Assembly: GCA_032719365.1 (NCBI GenBank)
Contig: CM064865.1
Location: 39,544,065 to 39,608,064, forward strand
Direction: 5' to 3'
DNA length: 64,000 nucleotides
Source of the DNA: Prinsepia uniflora
Taxonomy: Eukaryota > Streptophyta > Magnoliopsida > Rosales > Rosaceae
The notes beneath the pieces were generated by a model, which saw only the letters and a program-made list of their open reading frames with translations, had not been told where the DNA came from and searched no databases. Numbering within the stretch: the stretch's first letter is position 1; each line of letters opens with the position of its first letter. Below, piece by piece: positions 49,081 through 59,815 of this stretch. Made by a program: the position numbers and the translations under genes.

Positions 49081-52000
49081 TGGTTTTAATTGAGTTTTGT
49101 GATCTATAAACATTTGTGCCCAAATATATTTTTACTCATGATTTATGATATGCATGCATGTTTGTGAAAACTGGAGGGTATGATTGATTTTTCCTCAAAT
49201 GTAATTATCAATGTTTATTTTTGTCCACTCACACCTTTGATGTTTTATTTACCCTCCAGACCAGTCTACAGGTATAGGGGCTAGAAACGAGGCAAAGGAT
49301 TAAGTAGATCGTTGCGCACTCAGACACCGTATAGAGTAGGAGTTTGATCCCTACTTGTAATATTACCTATGCTCTGTGAATCTGTTGACTAGTCAAACTT
49401 GTAATGTCAACGATCCTGTAAAACTTAACTATCCCTTGTCTGACAATGTCTGGCGTTTGTTGCGTTGTATTTGTATATATGTTTGGTTACTTTTGGCACT
49501 TTAGAGTTATTGTCAGACGGGAGTAGGATCCATCACCACTATCGAGTGATAATCGGGATGGGTCTTGTCATTTAGGAAAATGGGTGGAAAGAAGGAAGAA
49601 AAAGGATGAAAAAATAGGAGGGAATGGAGGTGAATCATCCACGCTGGTCTAGCTGGACATGCCAAACTAGAGGACCTGTTCGAACCGGCCTGTCGCGAGG
49701 AAGAAGAAGCCTGTTCATAGGCGCGTGAAGCCCACGCGCAGGGCCTTCAAGTGGTGCGTGGTGGCGCGTGGGAGAGGTTTTGGGGATGGTTCCAACATGT
49801 GAAATCATCTATTTGTTGTAAAGAACATTTTGGGACTGGTTTCGAGTCGATCGGACATCGTCTCGATATAGTTTGGGGTGTCCAAAGGTTTAGGATCGCG
49901 TTTAAAAATAGGTAAAAATTTGAGAAAATTATAGGGCTTTATCGAGAGGTTAATGAGGTTATTAGTAACCCTTTAAAGTGATTTGGATAGGTTTGGGAGT
50001 CCCAGTGATGTTGATTGACCAGGGAAGGCGTACTGTGCGCGTATTAAAGCGGCAGCTCGGACGGTCTGTGAGTGGACTTTCTTTTATGAATCGATACATG
50101 CATAAATGTTTTATAGGTATTTTAATACATGTTTTTTTTTGTGCCTTGAGTGCATTTTGTGTGTGTGTTTACGTATTGACACGTATTTCGAGGTTTTCTG
50201 TTTTAATCCTGCTTATATGCGTTTATGGTTTCAGTTTTAAATGAAATGGTTTTGAAAGGTAAAATGACCCATTTGGTCTTGGTTTTGACTCGGGCATGTG
50301 ACCCTATTGATGACCTACGAGTCTGAGTCATTGTCACGACGGGTGCTGTGTGCATGGCGACGGACGACATGACGTTCGCCTCCGAACTAGGGATGTGTTC
50401 CCTCCAAAGAGGTCACGATGCACGTTTCGTTGTCGAGTAGCCACTGGAGGCTCGACTTCGGGGTGCTGATGGTATTGGAAATCAATCGACGATGCGTGCA
50501 CCATGATCTAGAGGTGGTCGCGGTAGTGATATGTTCACGATAACATAAAAGGATTGAGAGCGGTCCTGGACAGATGGTTGCATGCATCACCATGATCGGG
50601 ATCGTGACTGACCCTAAGTTATCGGGCTTGATGCTCAGTTGATTGATAGTTCGGGCTAGAGGCCCAGTTGAGTCATGAATTTGGGCTTGAGGCCTAGTTG
50701 ACTTGTGGTATCGGGCATGAGTCCCATTGTAATTGTCCATACTAGTATGTATATACCCTCCTTATGAGCGGTTTGGTCTCCTCCAGACGTCGTTGATCCT
50801 GGATTGTCACGATCCACTGCGTGGCATGAGTGACTCCAAGAGGGAGCACATTCCAGGAGTGAGAGATATGGTATAGTCTCGAACTGGGTCTGCAGATCGT
50901 CCTTCAGAAGACGTAGATCCTGGATTTTGGACAAGCCTCCCAGACGTCGTAGATCCTGGGGTTAGACTAGGAGTGAGACCTTGAGTAGTGTGCACACATA
51001 GTGATATATCGTGACAGGTTATTGATTGGGCACATGAGGTGCCGAGGATGGGGTTTACATATATATGGTTGTACGAGGTTTTACGGAGATGGTTTTGGGT
51101 TAAGACCCACGTGTGTCGGATTTGGACTGAGGTCCCAGGTACTTTGATTAGATTTTGGGTCAAGGCCCCGTGTTCTATGTTTGAGAAATAGTTTTTGAAT
51201 GCATGCATGTTTTTAGTGAAGGGCATAAATGTCTTTTGATGATTTTTTTTTTTATAAAATTATTGTTTTGTCCACTCACAGTTTTTCGTGTTTTTAATGC
51301 CCTTCAAGTTGACAGCGGATGCGAGTTGAAGAAAAGACCGAGACATCACATTCCTCCTCCGAATCCTGGCGCTCTCTAGTAGTCTCGGTTGGGCTAAGGA
51401 CGGAATTATCCCTAATCTGTCAGACGAGAGCACGCACGTCCCATGTTAATCCTGGGAGATTTGGGACGGGTCCTGTCACTCTTCACCCTCACGGTTTTGT
51501 TTTCAAGGGCTCACGGTGCAACTTCCAAAGGGGTCACCTATTATGAAATTGCACCAATCTTAACTCGCTTAACTTTGGAGTTGCAATCGAACCCAATGCC
51601 ACTGAGCTCACAAAAGGTCTCGTGCTAGATAGGTGTGTGCCTACACCTTTAAGGCACACCACCATTCCCTTCCCAGACCATTCCCCTCGCAGGAATATAG
51701 GATCGTTCACCGTTTCCTCTAGGACACGGATCTTACACTAAGGTTCCTAGATGATCTCAGTGTCCAACTTCTCATCTGGGCGGTCTATTACAGTCACAGG
51801 GGCTCCAGGAAAATGATAGGGAGCTTGGTTTCAAACTTCCTCATCAAACTAATCCAACAACTCGTTGACCTGAAACAACCTTCACGGGTCCATTCTGTTC
51901 CTCTCCTTCTTACGCCACGACCGCCCTCTTCATTTTCCGCACTTCTCTTCTCTCTGATCTCACTTTTTTCTCTTCTTTCCTCTCTGCTTCTCCCATCATT

Positions 52001-52593
52001 TCTTCCCCGTTTTTCACTTCCAGCCGTGTGCACCCAAAACACACACTCACAAAGCACTTATACCAAGTATACACACAACACAAGGATGGTGGCACCATAC
52101 CCAACCTGATAAGGGACATTTGTCCCCACTTAATTGGCCACAAGAAAAATCTCAAAAGAAAATTACCAAAATATCCTTTCACATAAAATTACTAAAATTC
52201 CCCTAGGAAACTTAAACTAAGAACGAACTCAACCGAACTTTGTTTCTAGCAAGCCGCCTATCAACGAACTCGGGAGATCGAGACCTTTCTAACGGTGTTT
52301 TCGAATTCGCCAAAAATCCGCCCGGTCGAAAAGTCAAATTTTTTACTTTGACAAAAGAAAAATCAACCTTTGACTTAGGGGCAAAAAGGCCAATTTCGTC
52401 TGATCTTTCCGCAATTTCGGCATGCCGCCTAGCTACGGATTCAAGATCTCGAGACCATCATAATGATTTTTTTTTTTAACCCTCAAGCGACTTTACAATC
52501 TAAAAGTCAACATTTCAACTTTTCCAAGGGTAAAATCGTCAGTTTAGCTTAAATTTTCCTATTTGTCCTTTATTCGAGATCCGGGTCGTTACA

Positions 52594-52620
52594 TTATGGA
52601 CAACTAGGTATACAAAATTA

Positions 52621-52666
<46 letters not shown>

Positions 52667-53155
52667 GTCTCAAGGGTTGCGAGCCCTAACTACATCCTAC
52701 AACCTTTGGTTTAGAGAGCGAGAAGATGGGTAAAGATCTTTTAGAGATCTGAAAAAATCCACATAATGACGATCGATGTAAGTAAATTTTATCTTGCCCG
52801 GATACATTGGTCATATTGAAAATGAGAGAATAATTCAAATCAATTTTGGATAATTGGATCTAATTGAACGTCGTGATACAATAATCTTGATAGTGTGGAT
52901 CTTTAAAGATCTCTAGAGGATCCTAGTCCCGAGAGAATTGGGTGGTGTCTGGGTCTAATATGACTCCACCCATTTAAAAGCACAGAACAAACCTGCAAAT
53001 GTTCATCTCCAAAATTGACTGTGTTCGACCAAAAAAAGAAATCGACTATCTTTCCTTTTATTTTATTTCTATGTATTCTAATTACAGATGTTGCAGCCAA
53101 ATTCAACTTTGATATCAAACTTGAATAATCTTGGATTAAAAATAAGGGCCAGACG
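52594..53155. other. Low-copy-looking spacer with (TA)n microsatellite
   Basis: A (TA)n tract of about 41 bp lies at 52623-52663. The rest is AT-rich and carries inverted 'gatcttttagagatc' phrases. I recognise no gene in it. Confidence 0.7.
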
Positions 53156-53164
53156 TAAATATAA

Positions 53165-54775
53165 GGCTTATTACTCACTTTTCTCCCATACCCGGACATT
53201 AAATATCACTTTGCTCCCCAAAACGAATTTAGTTCCAATGTTCAGCCACAACTGCACATTTAGTTACACCGTTGCTCCATCTGTTACGCTTTGTTAGTAA
53301 CGACGTCAATGTTGCCACATGTTAATCTCTAATTGGTTGTTTAATTATTTAAAAAAATATTAAAACTAAATATTACAAAAACAAAAATTGAGGAAGAAGA
53401 TGAACTGGGTTTCATTGTTTATCTTTCTTCTTGCTTTAATCTTCTCCTTCTCTCTCTCATGCCATTGAGGCTTCAAAATTTAGGAAAAATCCCAAAAATT
53501 CACACAACATGAAAATGAGGCCAAGCCTGTTCCATCACCCAAGTTATCCAGAAAAAACCCAAGAAAAAAGCCATAGAGAGAAGCTTCAATGGCGTAAGAG
53601 AAAGAGAGAGAAGGATAACCATATAACCGGTTCAATCCCCGCCGAACTTGAGCGGCTCCGGAAGCTTCAAACACCCGATCTGTCCAGCAACTTGTTCGAC
53701 GGTGAAATCCCCACCTCTCTCCCGCCTCAAAAGCCTACATTACCTATGAGTTAAATAAGATGTCAACAAATTTTTGAATTTTATTTTAGTAGCTGGGTAG
53801 TCATAATGGTTGTTGTTTGTGTTGCAAGAAGGCGCCTAAACAATAACAATCTCTCAGGGGAAATCCCTTACTCTTTTGTTAACCTCACTCAGCTGGCCTT
53901 TCTGTAATTTTCCTCAAAATTTGACATTTTTATCATTAATTAACACTATCTGTTCAAGTTGAAATATGATGTTCTTGTGGATTTTTTGTTTGTTTGTTTA
54001 GGGACATGTCTTATAATAATTTGAGTGGTCCAGTCCCCAAGTTTCATGCTAAAACAGTCAAGTAAGTTTTCACTTTTTTTTTCCGTCTTCAATGAAGTGG
54101 ATGAGTAACTAAGACATGAATTGACAGTGTTCTGGGAAATCCAATAATATGTGCTGAGCAAGACTGCTCCGGAACCGTGAGGACGCCACTCTCTCCTCTC
54201 TTGAACAATTAACAAAGTAATTACAGTTACTTCTTGTTGATGCTTTCTAATCCCGTTCAAATTTGAATTTCGTATCTCACTTTTTTTGAAGGCTAATAAT
54301 GGACTTGTTTTTATATCATTTGCGTTGGGGTTCTATTTTAAATTTCAAAATCTACTTTTTTCTATGGATTTTTTTTTTCTGCGTTTTTCGGGAGAACTTG
54401 GGTGATGGAACCTACTCGGCCTTTTCTGGGTTTTTCTGGAGAACTTGGATGATGGAACTTGTTTGGCCTCATCTTCAGGTTGCGTGAATTTCCGAGTTTT
54501 TTCTTAAATTTTGAAGCTTCAATGACGCGAGAGAGAGAGAGAATGAGACAATTAGGCCGGGAAGAAAGATGAACGAAGAAACCCAATTCTTTTTCTTCAA
54601 TTTTTTGTTTTTCTAATATTTAGTTTTAATAATTGTTATAAATAATTAAACAATTAATTAGGAATTAACACGTGACAACATTAACACCGTTACTAACAGG
54701 GAGTAACGGATGAAGCAACGATACAACTAAATGTGCAGTTGTGACTAAACATTAAAACTAAGTGAATAATAAGCC
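53165..54775. mobile_element. Pack-MULE (Mutator-like, non-autonomous) with 9-bp TSD
   Basis: TAAATATAA at 53156-53164 and 54776-54784 flanks inverted termini that begin GGCTTATTA. The terminal inverted repeats extend about 420 bp each (53165 to about 53590; about 54355 to 54775). The right one lacks a segment of roughly 50 bp near its outer end and has an extra internal copy of 'gatggaacytrytyggcc'. A 9-bp TSD and long TIRs are diagnostic of Mutator-like elements. The 1.6-kb element has no transposase. Between the TIRs lie exons and introns of an LRR receptor kinase (next entry), so it is a Pack-MULE. Confidence 0.9.
53617..54212 (+). pseudogene. Captured NIK-type LRR-II receptor kinase fragment (LRR exons)
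   Basis: Exon 1 (from 53617) reads NHITGSIPAELERLRKLQ, then DGEIPTSL, and decays after about 53740. Exon 2 (53829-53903) reads RRLNNNNLSGEIPYSF, then VNLTQLAFL. Exon 3 (54002-54061) reads DMSYNNLSGPVPKFHAKTV. Exon 4 (54128-54212) reads NVLGNPIICAEQDCSG and ends in a stop. The order and the GNPxIC motif after the last LRR match the ectodomain end of NIK1-3/SERK-like LRR-II kinases, NIK best by recollection. Introns 2 and 3 keep GT-AG; the first donor is changed to AT. No signal peptide, transmembrane segment or kinase domain is present. The intact introns show DNA-level capture. Functional kinase signalling is excluded. Confidence 0.85.
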
Positions 54776-54934
54776 TAAATATAATCAAGTTAACTAAAAG
54801 TCTAAAACCATGTAAATGGCTAAATGATTTGTAGATTTTTTACATTTCGCATGCTGCTGTTGAGGTTGAGGCACAAAAACATAGAAGGCCGTCCTAAAAC
54901 TTTTCCTTTCAACTAAATCAATCTCCACTTAAAA

Positions 54935-55650
54935 TTAATGTGTTACATGCATTTTAATGTCAATCTTACTCAGTGTGTCACGAGATTTTGTGGCGAATCG
55001 TGAGCACTTGTTTCGGGTGGTTTTGTTGAGGGCGCAAACACAAGTCTCGAGAAGTTCGTAATCCTCCTCCCAGCACAATAATGATGCCTTTTCAGGGTTG
55101 TCCAACAGCATCTTTGATGTCAGGTAACCAGCAATTGTCCACGTTTGGTGAAGCCGGGATTGCTTACCTATAAATCTCCCACTTTTTGTGTCATAATACT
55201 CGGGCCACTCATCCAAAGAGACCCTCTTCTCCGCCAAATCAACTGCCTTTTCTGCTAATTCTGTCCTCCCCATCTTATGCAAGCCAATGTGAACTATGAT
55301 ATATAACAGTTGTCAAAAATCAGAACCCTCAATTGCATTGCACGATGGTACAGTACAAAATATTAACCAACAAACAAAACAAGCAAAATAAAGAGGAAAA
55401 GTCCAAAGACCCACCATTATGACATGACCATGGCCTACAAGTGGACACAATACGTGCTTAAGTGAAAAATTAAGATTTGCAAAAAATACCGTAGAGATGA
55501 GTAGTAACGAGAAGAGAACTAAGAGAGCCTCACGTATTCTTGGGGTCGCTGCCAGTTATTATTCGCCATTCTTCATACTCCAGCGCTGGGTAACAAATTT
55601 TCAGGGAAAATTTCAGCCACGAAATCATCCCATTTGGCGAAACTAAATTC
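54935..55650 (-). pseudogene. Alkaline/neutral invertase (GH100) C-terminal fragment, decayed
   Basis: The 3' frame (54935-55282) has LAEKRVSLDEWPEYYDTKSG, RFIGKQSRLHQTWTIAGYLT and LLCWEEDYELLETCVCALNK, the conserved C-terminus of plant cytosolic GH100 invertases. Upstream on the minus strand, about 55605-55543 gives LKICYPALEYEEWRIITGSD then PKNT, and about 55440-55410 gives PWSCHNGGS; the usual tyrosine of WSYHNGG is cysteine. An intron with GT-AG separates these two. Breaks: WDDFVAEI (about 55645-55620) is out of frame with LKICYP, the block after HNGGS is replaced by unrelated sequence, and TLACI is shifted one base from MGR. The natural end is extended by KIDIKMHVTH. The catalytic N-terminal two thirds are absent. 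Confidence 0.85.
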
Positions 55651-56145
55651 TCAAATAGCCACAAGCATTACCAATAAAAAATTACAAAACTAAATACCAA
55701 TAAAATAGTATATCAATTATATGAGTATGCATGTTCTATCTGGGTGGCTGCAAACATCACCAATAAAAGATTTAATTTGGAATTATCAATCCTTTTATTT
55801 TTATTATTTTTATTTTGTATTAATAATATATTTAAAATTAATAAAAATTAATATATTACTTTACGGTTCAATTTTGATTTAAAAGATTTTCAAAATAAAA
55901 ATCCAAATCCAAACCAATACTAGTAGAATAGTTTGGAATCTCAAATCGTTTGACTTTTATCTAGTCTTGCATAAATTGTTTGATAAATAATAGTTTGGAA
56001 CGGATTGATTAACAGTTTTAATGGATTTGTGTCCACTCTTAGGTGAAAACAAGTATTTCTTATAACTTGATATGTAATAACTTGGAAATTAAAGAAAAGT
56101 GAATTTGGAAAATTAAAAAGGGAACTAACAGTTTTGCTCCTATAA
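55651..56145. other. AT-rich spacer, possible start of a decayed plus LTR near 56070
   Basis: 55780-55920 is strongly AT-rich. 'tgtaataacttggaaatt' near 56072 could be a worn LTR start that continues beyond the solo LTR at 59816. No gene seen. Confidence 0.35.
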
Positions 56146-59100
56146 TGACACGACCCATCCCAATCCCTATGGGATTTAACGCGGGATGTGACATTCTCCT
56201 GTCTCACCCACATGTGACACGAAGGGTCAGACACCCGTCTAACCCCCGTGTAACGCGTAGGCTAGACAAGGGATAACCTGAACCAACAACCCAATGGGCT
56301 TCTAGAGCTCGTCAAGGTCAGTGGTGGATTGTAATGTCTCGGTCACCGCTACAACTCACACCGCAATCGACCTGAGTGACATTAAAAACCATAAAAGCTG
56401 TGAGTAGACGAAAATAAATAATTTAATAAAACGCATTTCATAAAAGACATTTATGCCCTTCACTTAAAAAGCATGCATGCATGCATGGCTAGTTCAATCA
56501 AGTCAAATATATAAAATAAAAGAGTTTAAAAAGCTAAAGCCATGTCTTTCTTCAAATCATTAGGGCCTTAACCAAAAACCGTAAATCCAAATCATGTGGG
56601 TCACTGCCCAAATTCATTTATTAAACAAAGAAATACCATTTCATCAATCTAATAAATCCGTAATCCAAATATCGATCCTTGGCATCCCAGATGCCTAGCG
56701 TCCCAAACGCTTGACGTCCCATACGTCATATCACGGTCTAAGGCTACGCGTGCCACCTGGGGTCTCTCCGGGTCAATCTCTGACATCCCAGATGTCTGAC
56801 GTCCCAGACGTCTAATCATAGGAAACCTGCTTCTGAGTCACTATACGGTCTAGTCGCTCCGTGCAATGACCCCTCGCAGAAAATGCGTCGTGACTACCCC
56901 AGTGTCCCAGACAGCTGGAGGAGACCATCCACATATCCTCATATAAGGATGGTTTATGGAAAATATTTTTATAAAACCATTTCAAAACCTTTCAAAGGGG
57001 CCATGTGCGTAATTTTCATAAAACCATCATAAATCCAGAAATCCAATTTCTCAAATCCAAATCCACTTAGGGTCTCCGAACCTGAAATCACATTTTATAA
57101 ACCAAAAATGGGACCCATGCCCAATATCATAACCAACTGGGCCTCAAGCCTGATCATGTAAATCAAATGGGCCTCCCGCCCGATATCTCATTAATTCAAA
57201 TGGACTTCAAGTCCAATAGTTTCCAAATCAAAGGGGTCTCATGCCCGATTCCATATTTTCAAATCCAAAACCATTCCATTAAACCATCATAAAAATAGCA
57301 ACACGTATAAACACAGTATAAAACCATAAACCTCCAAATACGTGCAAATACGTAAATCATAAATACCGCAACCACAATCATAGAAATCACATATATGAAA
57401 CATATAAAATAGTTATGCATGCATTATATTTTGAAAGCAATTGTCCACTCAAAGACCGTCCTAACTGCCGCCTTGATACGCATGGCAGAAGACTTCCCGA
57501 GGCTAAATTGCCATCTCTGGAACTTCCAGATCTGTCCAAAACTTACCCGAAGGTCACTAACTATCTATATAAGTCCATAGGATAAAACCCCAAAACTCCC
57601 GAAAAATTCAACGTGTCTCGGACACGTTTCCCGAGGTGAAAAACCTCAATTTAACTAACCTAATGATCTCTAATTGACCCTAAATCACTACCATTAGATC
57701 TGAATCGTCATAACCTTTAAAATGGCTCCAGTTCCACCTCGAAATACGTGCTCATGCGCCCCCTCACGCGTGGTCAACATACGGTCAATGCTGATTAACG
57801 GTCAGGTAAAAGTCAACGATTAGTCAACGATCTATCAATTTAGACGTCATCGTTGACGTCACGTCTGACAAGTGTCAAACTGACATGTCAGACCTGACAG
57901 ATGATGTCATCAGATGACATCAGGCTCACGTCATTAGATAGGCCTCACCATTTGGCCCAGAAGTCCACACGCTTGTGGCTACCCGGTAGGCCCGGTCACA
58001 AAAAGCCCGACTCGGCCCGTTATGGGCTATGGGCCAGCCCAGCTCGCATGTTGACGGGCTAGACTTTGGCTTAGGGTATTCAAACCGGATAGGCCCGAGC
58101 TCGATAAAGCCAGGTAAGCCCAGCCCAACCCGCCCATGTAAACCCGACCCATAAGCCCGAATATATAAAATAATTATAAATTAAGAATTAATAGCTAGCC
58201 AAATCTTATTTTTACTATTTCAGCCCACACCCAAAACTTCAACCTAGTTTTTATAGAAGTGCATGTTTTTATATATAGCTCCACATCCCACCGTTCCATC
58301 TTTACCTAAAAGGTTACTTGGGTCATTGCAATTTGATATAGGGAATTCACCAAATTCAATCTTTTTTACCCACTTTGCTTCTTATACATTTACTACACTA
58401 AGTGATAGTTAGGAGTAGCATAACTCCACAAAGAATCTCTCAGTAGCTAGCCCTTCGGGTAACTCTTCATAGAACTTACTACAATTCAAGTAGATTTGTG
58501 ATTAGTGACCACCTTACCATGTCTCGACTTTGGGGTCGAAAGGTTAAGTCAATTCTCCAAACCCAATAAGTCTCCTCCTTATCTTGTCTCAATATTCAAT
58601 ATTGATATTTAAGCTCAACTCACACTTTTTTAATTAGGTAGGTAGAAGTGGGCTTAGTAGGCCCGGCCCAAGTGGGCTTCGTAGGCCCGACCCATAAAGC
58701 TCGATAAAAGCCCAGCCCAAACCTAGCCAGACAAAGGGCATGGGCTTTCATATGTATGATCAAACTCGCTCGACCCGGCCCGATATTTTTTAAATTATGA
58801 ACTAGGCATGGCCTGGCCCGACCAGGCCCAATGATGAGGGCTATCATCAGATGATGTAATACCGATGTCTTCTAGTCCCTGACCTCCAACTGGGTCAACC
58901 CGACTCCCTGCAACCGGGTTGCATAGACCCGCAACCCAACCCAGTTCCAAAACCTTCATTTTCAGTCCATTTTAATCCTATTTTCTTCCTATGTGATTGT
59001 CCAACCTCCCTTAATCGATCTATGGACTCAAAAAACGTGAAATCAACCCTAAAACTTACCCTTGAATCGATGAACAGTCCGACCAAGTTTTGTCCGTTCC

Positions 59101-59815
59101 GGCCACCTCTGCCCTTAATTCCAAGCCCTCTGAGCTCGTCTCAACCTCCAGAACCTCATCCAAACAGCCAAATCGATCAGAAGTCATCAAATCAGAACCT
59201 ACCGTTTTTGAACTAAAAATTGGGCTCTCGGGTTTTTCCCCTTACCTCGTTGTTGTTGGTCCATCGTGGTCACTGTCGCGATCGACTCACCGTCCTCTTC
59301 CATTTTCATTCACGGCCAGTAGCAACAGATGAGGATTAGGGGGAGATAGTATGGGTTTGGGTTACATGGGTGTGAGGGGTTCCACGAGTTTTGGGAGAAA
59401 ACAGAGAGATGAAGATGACTGATGAGGATAAGGACCCAAAATATTGGGGTTTGGGCCAATCACATGGGTGACACTTGTCACTCATCTAGTGGGTCCTCCT
59501 CGTATATTTCCCCAAGAAAATCATGCCATGTGTCGTCCTTTCTCGATTTGTGTGAATAGTGTCGTAAAACTTCCTAGACCCATAACTTTCCCATCGAACA
59601 TTCGATTTCGACGTGCCGCTCTATGGAATCATAACGTCCCGATCTACGTCACGGTCATCGGGCAACGTCCATTTGACCGCTCGGGTCAAAAGTCAACTTT
59701 TTGCCCATTCCCAAGGGTAAAACGGTCATTTTACGTCGTCAGTCCGAAATCTCTTGACTAATCCCCGATTAGTCCCGCTAGACACTTTCTAGACATTTCA
59801 GGACGGGTCGTTACA
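56146..59815 (-). mobile_element. Solo LTR with 5-bp TSD TATAA, carrying a hAT-like element
   Basis: It begins TGACACGACCC and ends GACGGGTCGTTACA, flanked by TATAA (56141-56145 and 59816-59820). Own length is about 2.76 kb after removal of the 57939-58843 insertion. GTGAGTAGAC with GCATGCATGCATGC near 56400-56485, and ATGCATGCAT with GTCCACTCA near 57415-57452, keep the family layout. GACRTCCCAGAYGTC units lie at 56685-56820. The last 35 bp contain a 19-mer that is also found just outside the element. Confidence 0.92.
57939..58843. mobile_element. Non-autonomous hAT-like element, 905 bp
   Basis: The left end TAGGCCTCACCATTTGGCCC and the inverted right end TAGCCCTCATCATTGGGCC form imperfect TIRs. 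They are flanked by TCATTAGA (57931-57938) and TCATCAGA (58844-58851), an 8-bp TSD with one mismatch. Subterminal regions are packed with GGCCCG and GCCCAGCCC motifs, as is common in plant hAT elements. No transposase frame is visible, so it is a MITE-scale derivative inserted into a minus solo LTR. Confidence 0.75.

Larger units (their letters stand above)
43027..49570 (+). mobile_element. Solo LTR with 5-bp TSD TTTAG, itself split
   Basis: It begins TGTAACGCCCCG and ends GGGTCTTGTCA, with TTTAG at 43022-43026 and 49571-49575. Own length is about 3.4 kb after removal of minus solo LTR 44943-48076. It contains GTGAGTGGAC with ATGCATGCAT near 44435-44470, and ATGCATGCATG with GTCCACTCAC near 49150-49230. 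A 639-bp tandem duplication straddles the inner insertion. Confidence 0.92.
28568..51478 (+). mobile_element. Element D: complete LARD-like element with TSD CTCTT and five nested LTRs
   Basis: TGTAACGACCCG at 28568 and GGGTCCTGTCA ending at 51478 are flanked by CTCTT (28563-28567 and 51479-51483). After the insertions are removed, both LTRs are about 2.88 kb and the internal region about 2.7 kb, giving roughly 8.4 kb. It has a PBS (36268-36279) and a PPT (42031-42043). No frame resembles gag or pol, so it must have been mobilised in trans. It interrupts a Cassandra LTR between 'gggcctctt' and 'caccctcacgg'. The two LTRs have visibly diverged, so the insertion is not recent. Confidence 0.92.
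42044..51478 (+). mobile_element. Element D 3' LTR, split at 43026/49571
   Basis: Own sequence is 42044-43026 and 49576-51478. It begins TGTAACCACCCG and ends GGGTCCTGTCA at the CTCTT TSD. It aligns with the 5' LTR throughout, including the unique 'attttggattttggattttgg' stretch (about 42655). The uninterrupted version of its break is at 34376 in the 5' LTR. Confidence 0.9.
28108..51737 (-). mobile_element. Cassandra TRIM with two LTRs, split by element D
   Basis: In minus orientation the 3' LTR is 28108-28428 (321 bp), the internal region 28429-28500 (72 bp), and the 5' LTR 28501-28567 plus 51484-51737 (67 + 254 = 321 bp). The internal region holds a PBS (28485-28497) and a PPT reading TTAGGGGGGATCGAT (28429-28443). 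Total length without D is 714 bp, which fits a terminal-repeat retrotransposon in miniature. Both LTRs carry the 5S-like domain (AGTTAAGCG at 28266-28258, GATGGATGACC nearby), diverged from the C box seen at 21070-21100. The LTR edge at 28501 reads CGTTAGG instead of TGTTAGG. Flanks CTGCG and CTAAG match at only 3 of 5 bases, so the TSD is unsupported. Confidence 0.88.
27730..52593 (-). mobile_element. Element E: LTR remnant hosting Cassandra and element D
   Basis: 27730-28107 and 51738-52593 are the two visible parts of one minus LTR. The first matches the 'cgagacttttaaacgtatt...ccttcggac...gtctgatcgac' stretch found in other minus LTRs (61500-61600, 23040-23110). The second holds the U3 with 'gccgcct' repeats and ends GATCCGGGTCGTTACA at 52593. 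Only about 1.2 kb is E itself; the rest is Cassandra, D and their nests. The U5 side is absent, with the Tat-like LTR adjoining at 27729. Lack of coding capacity is as in the other LTRs. Confidence 0.65.

Noticed and set aside
28103..51742. TSD for the split Cassandra (CTGCG / CTAAG)
   Set aside because: Only 3 of 5 bases agree, which is too weak to claim.
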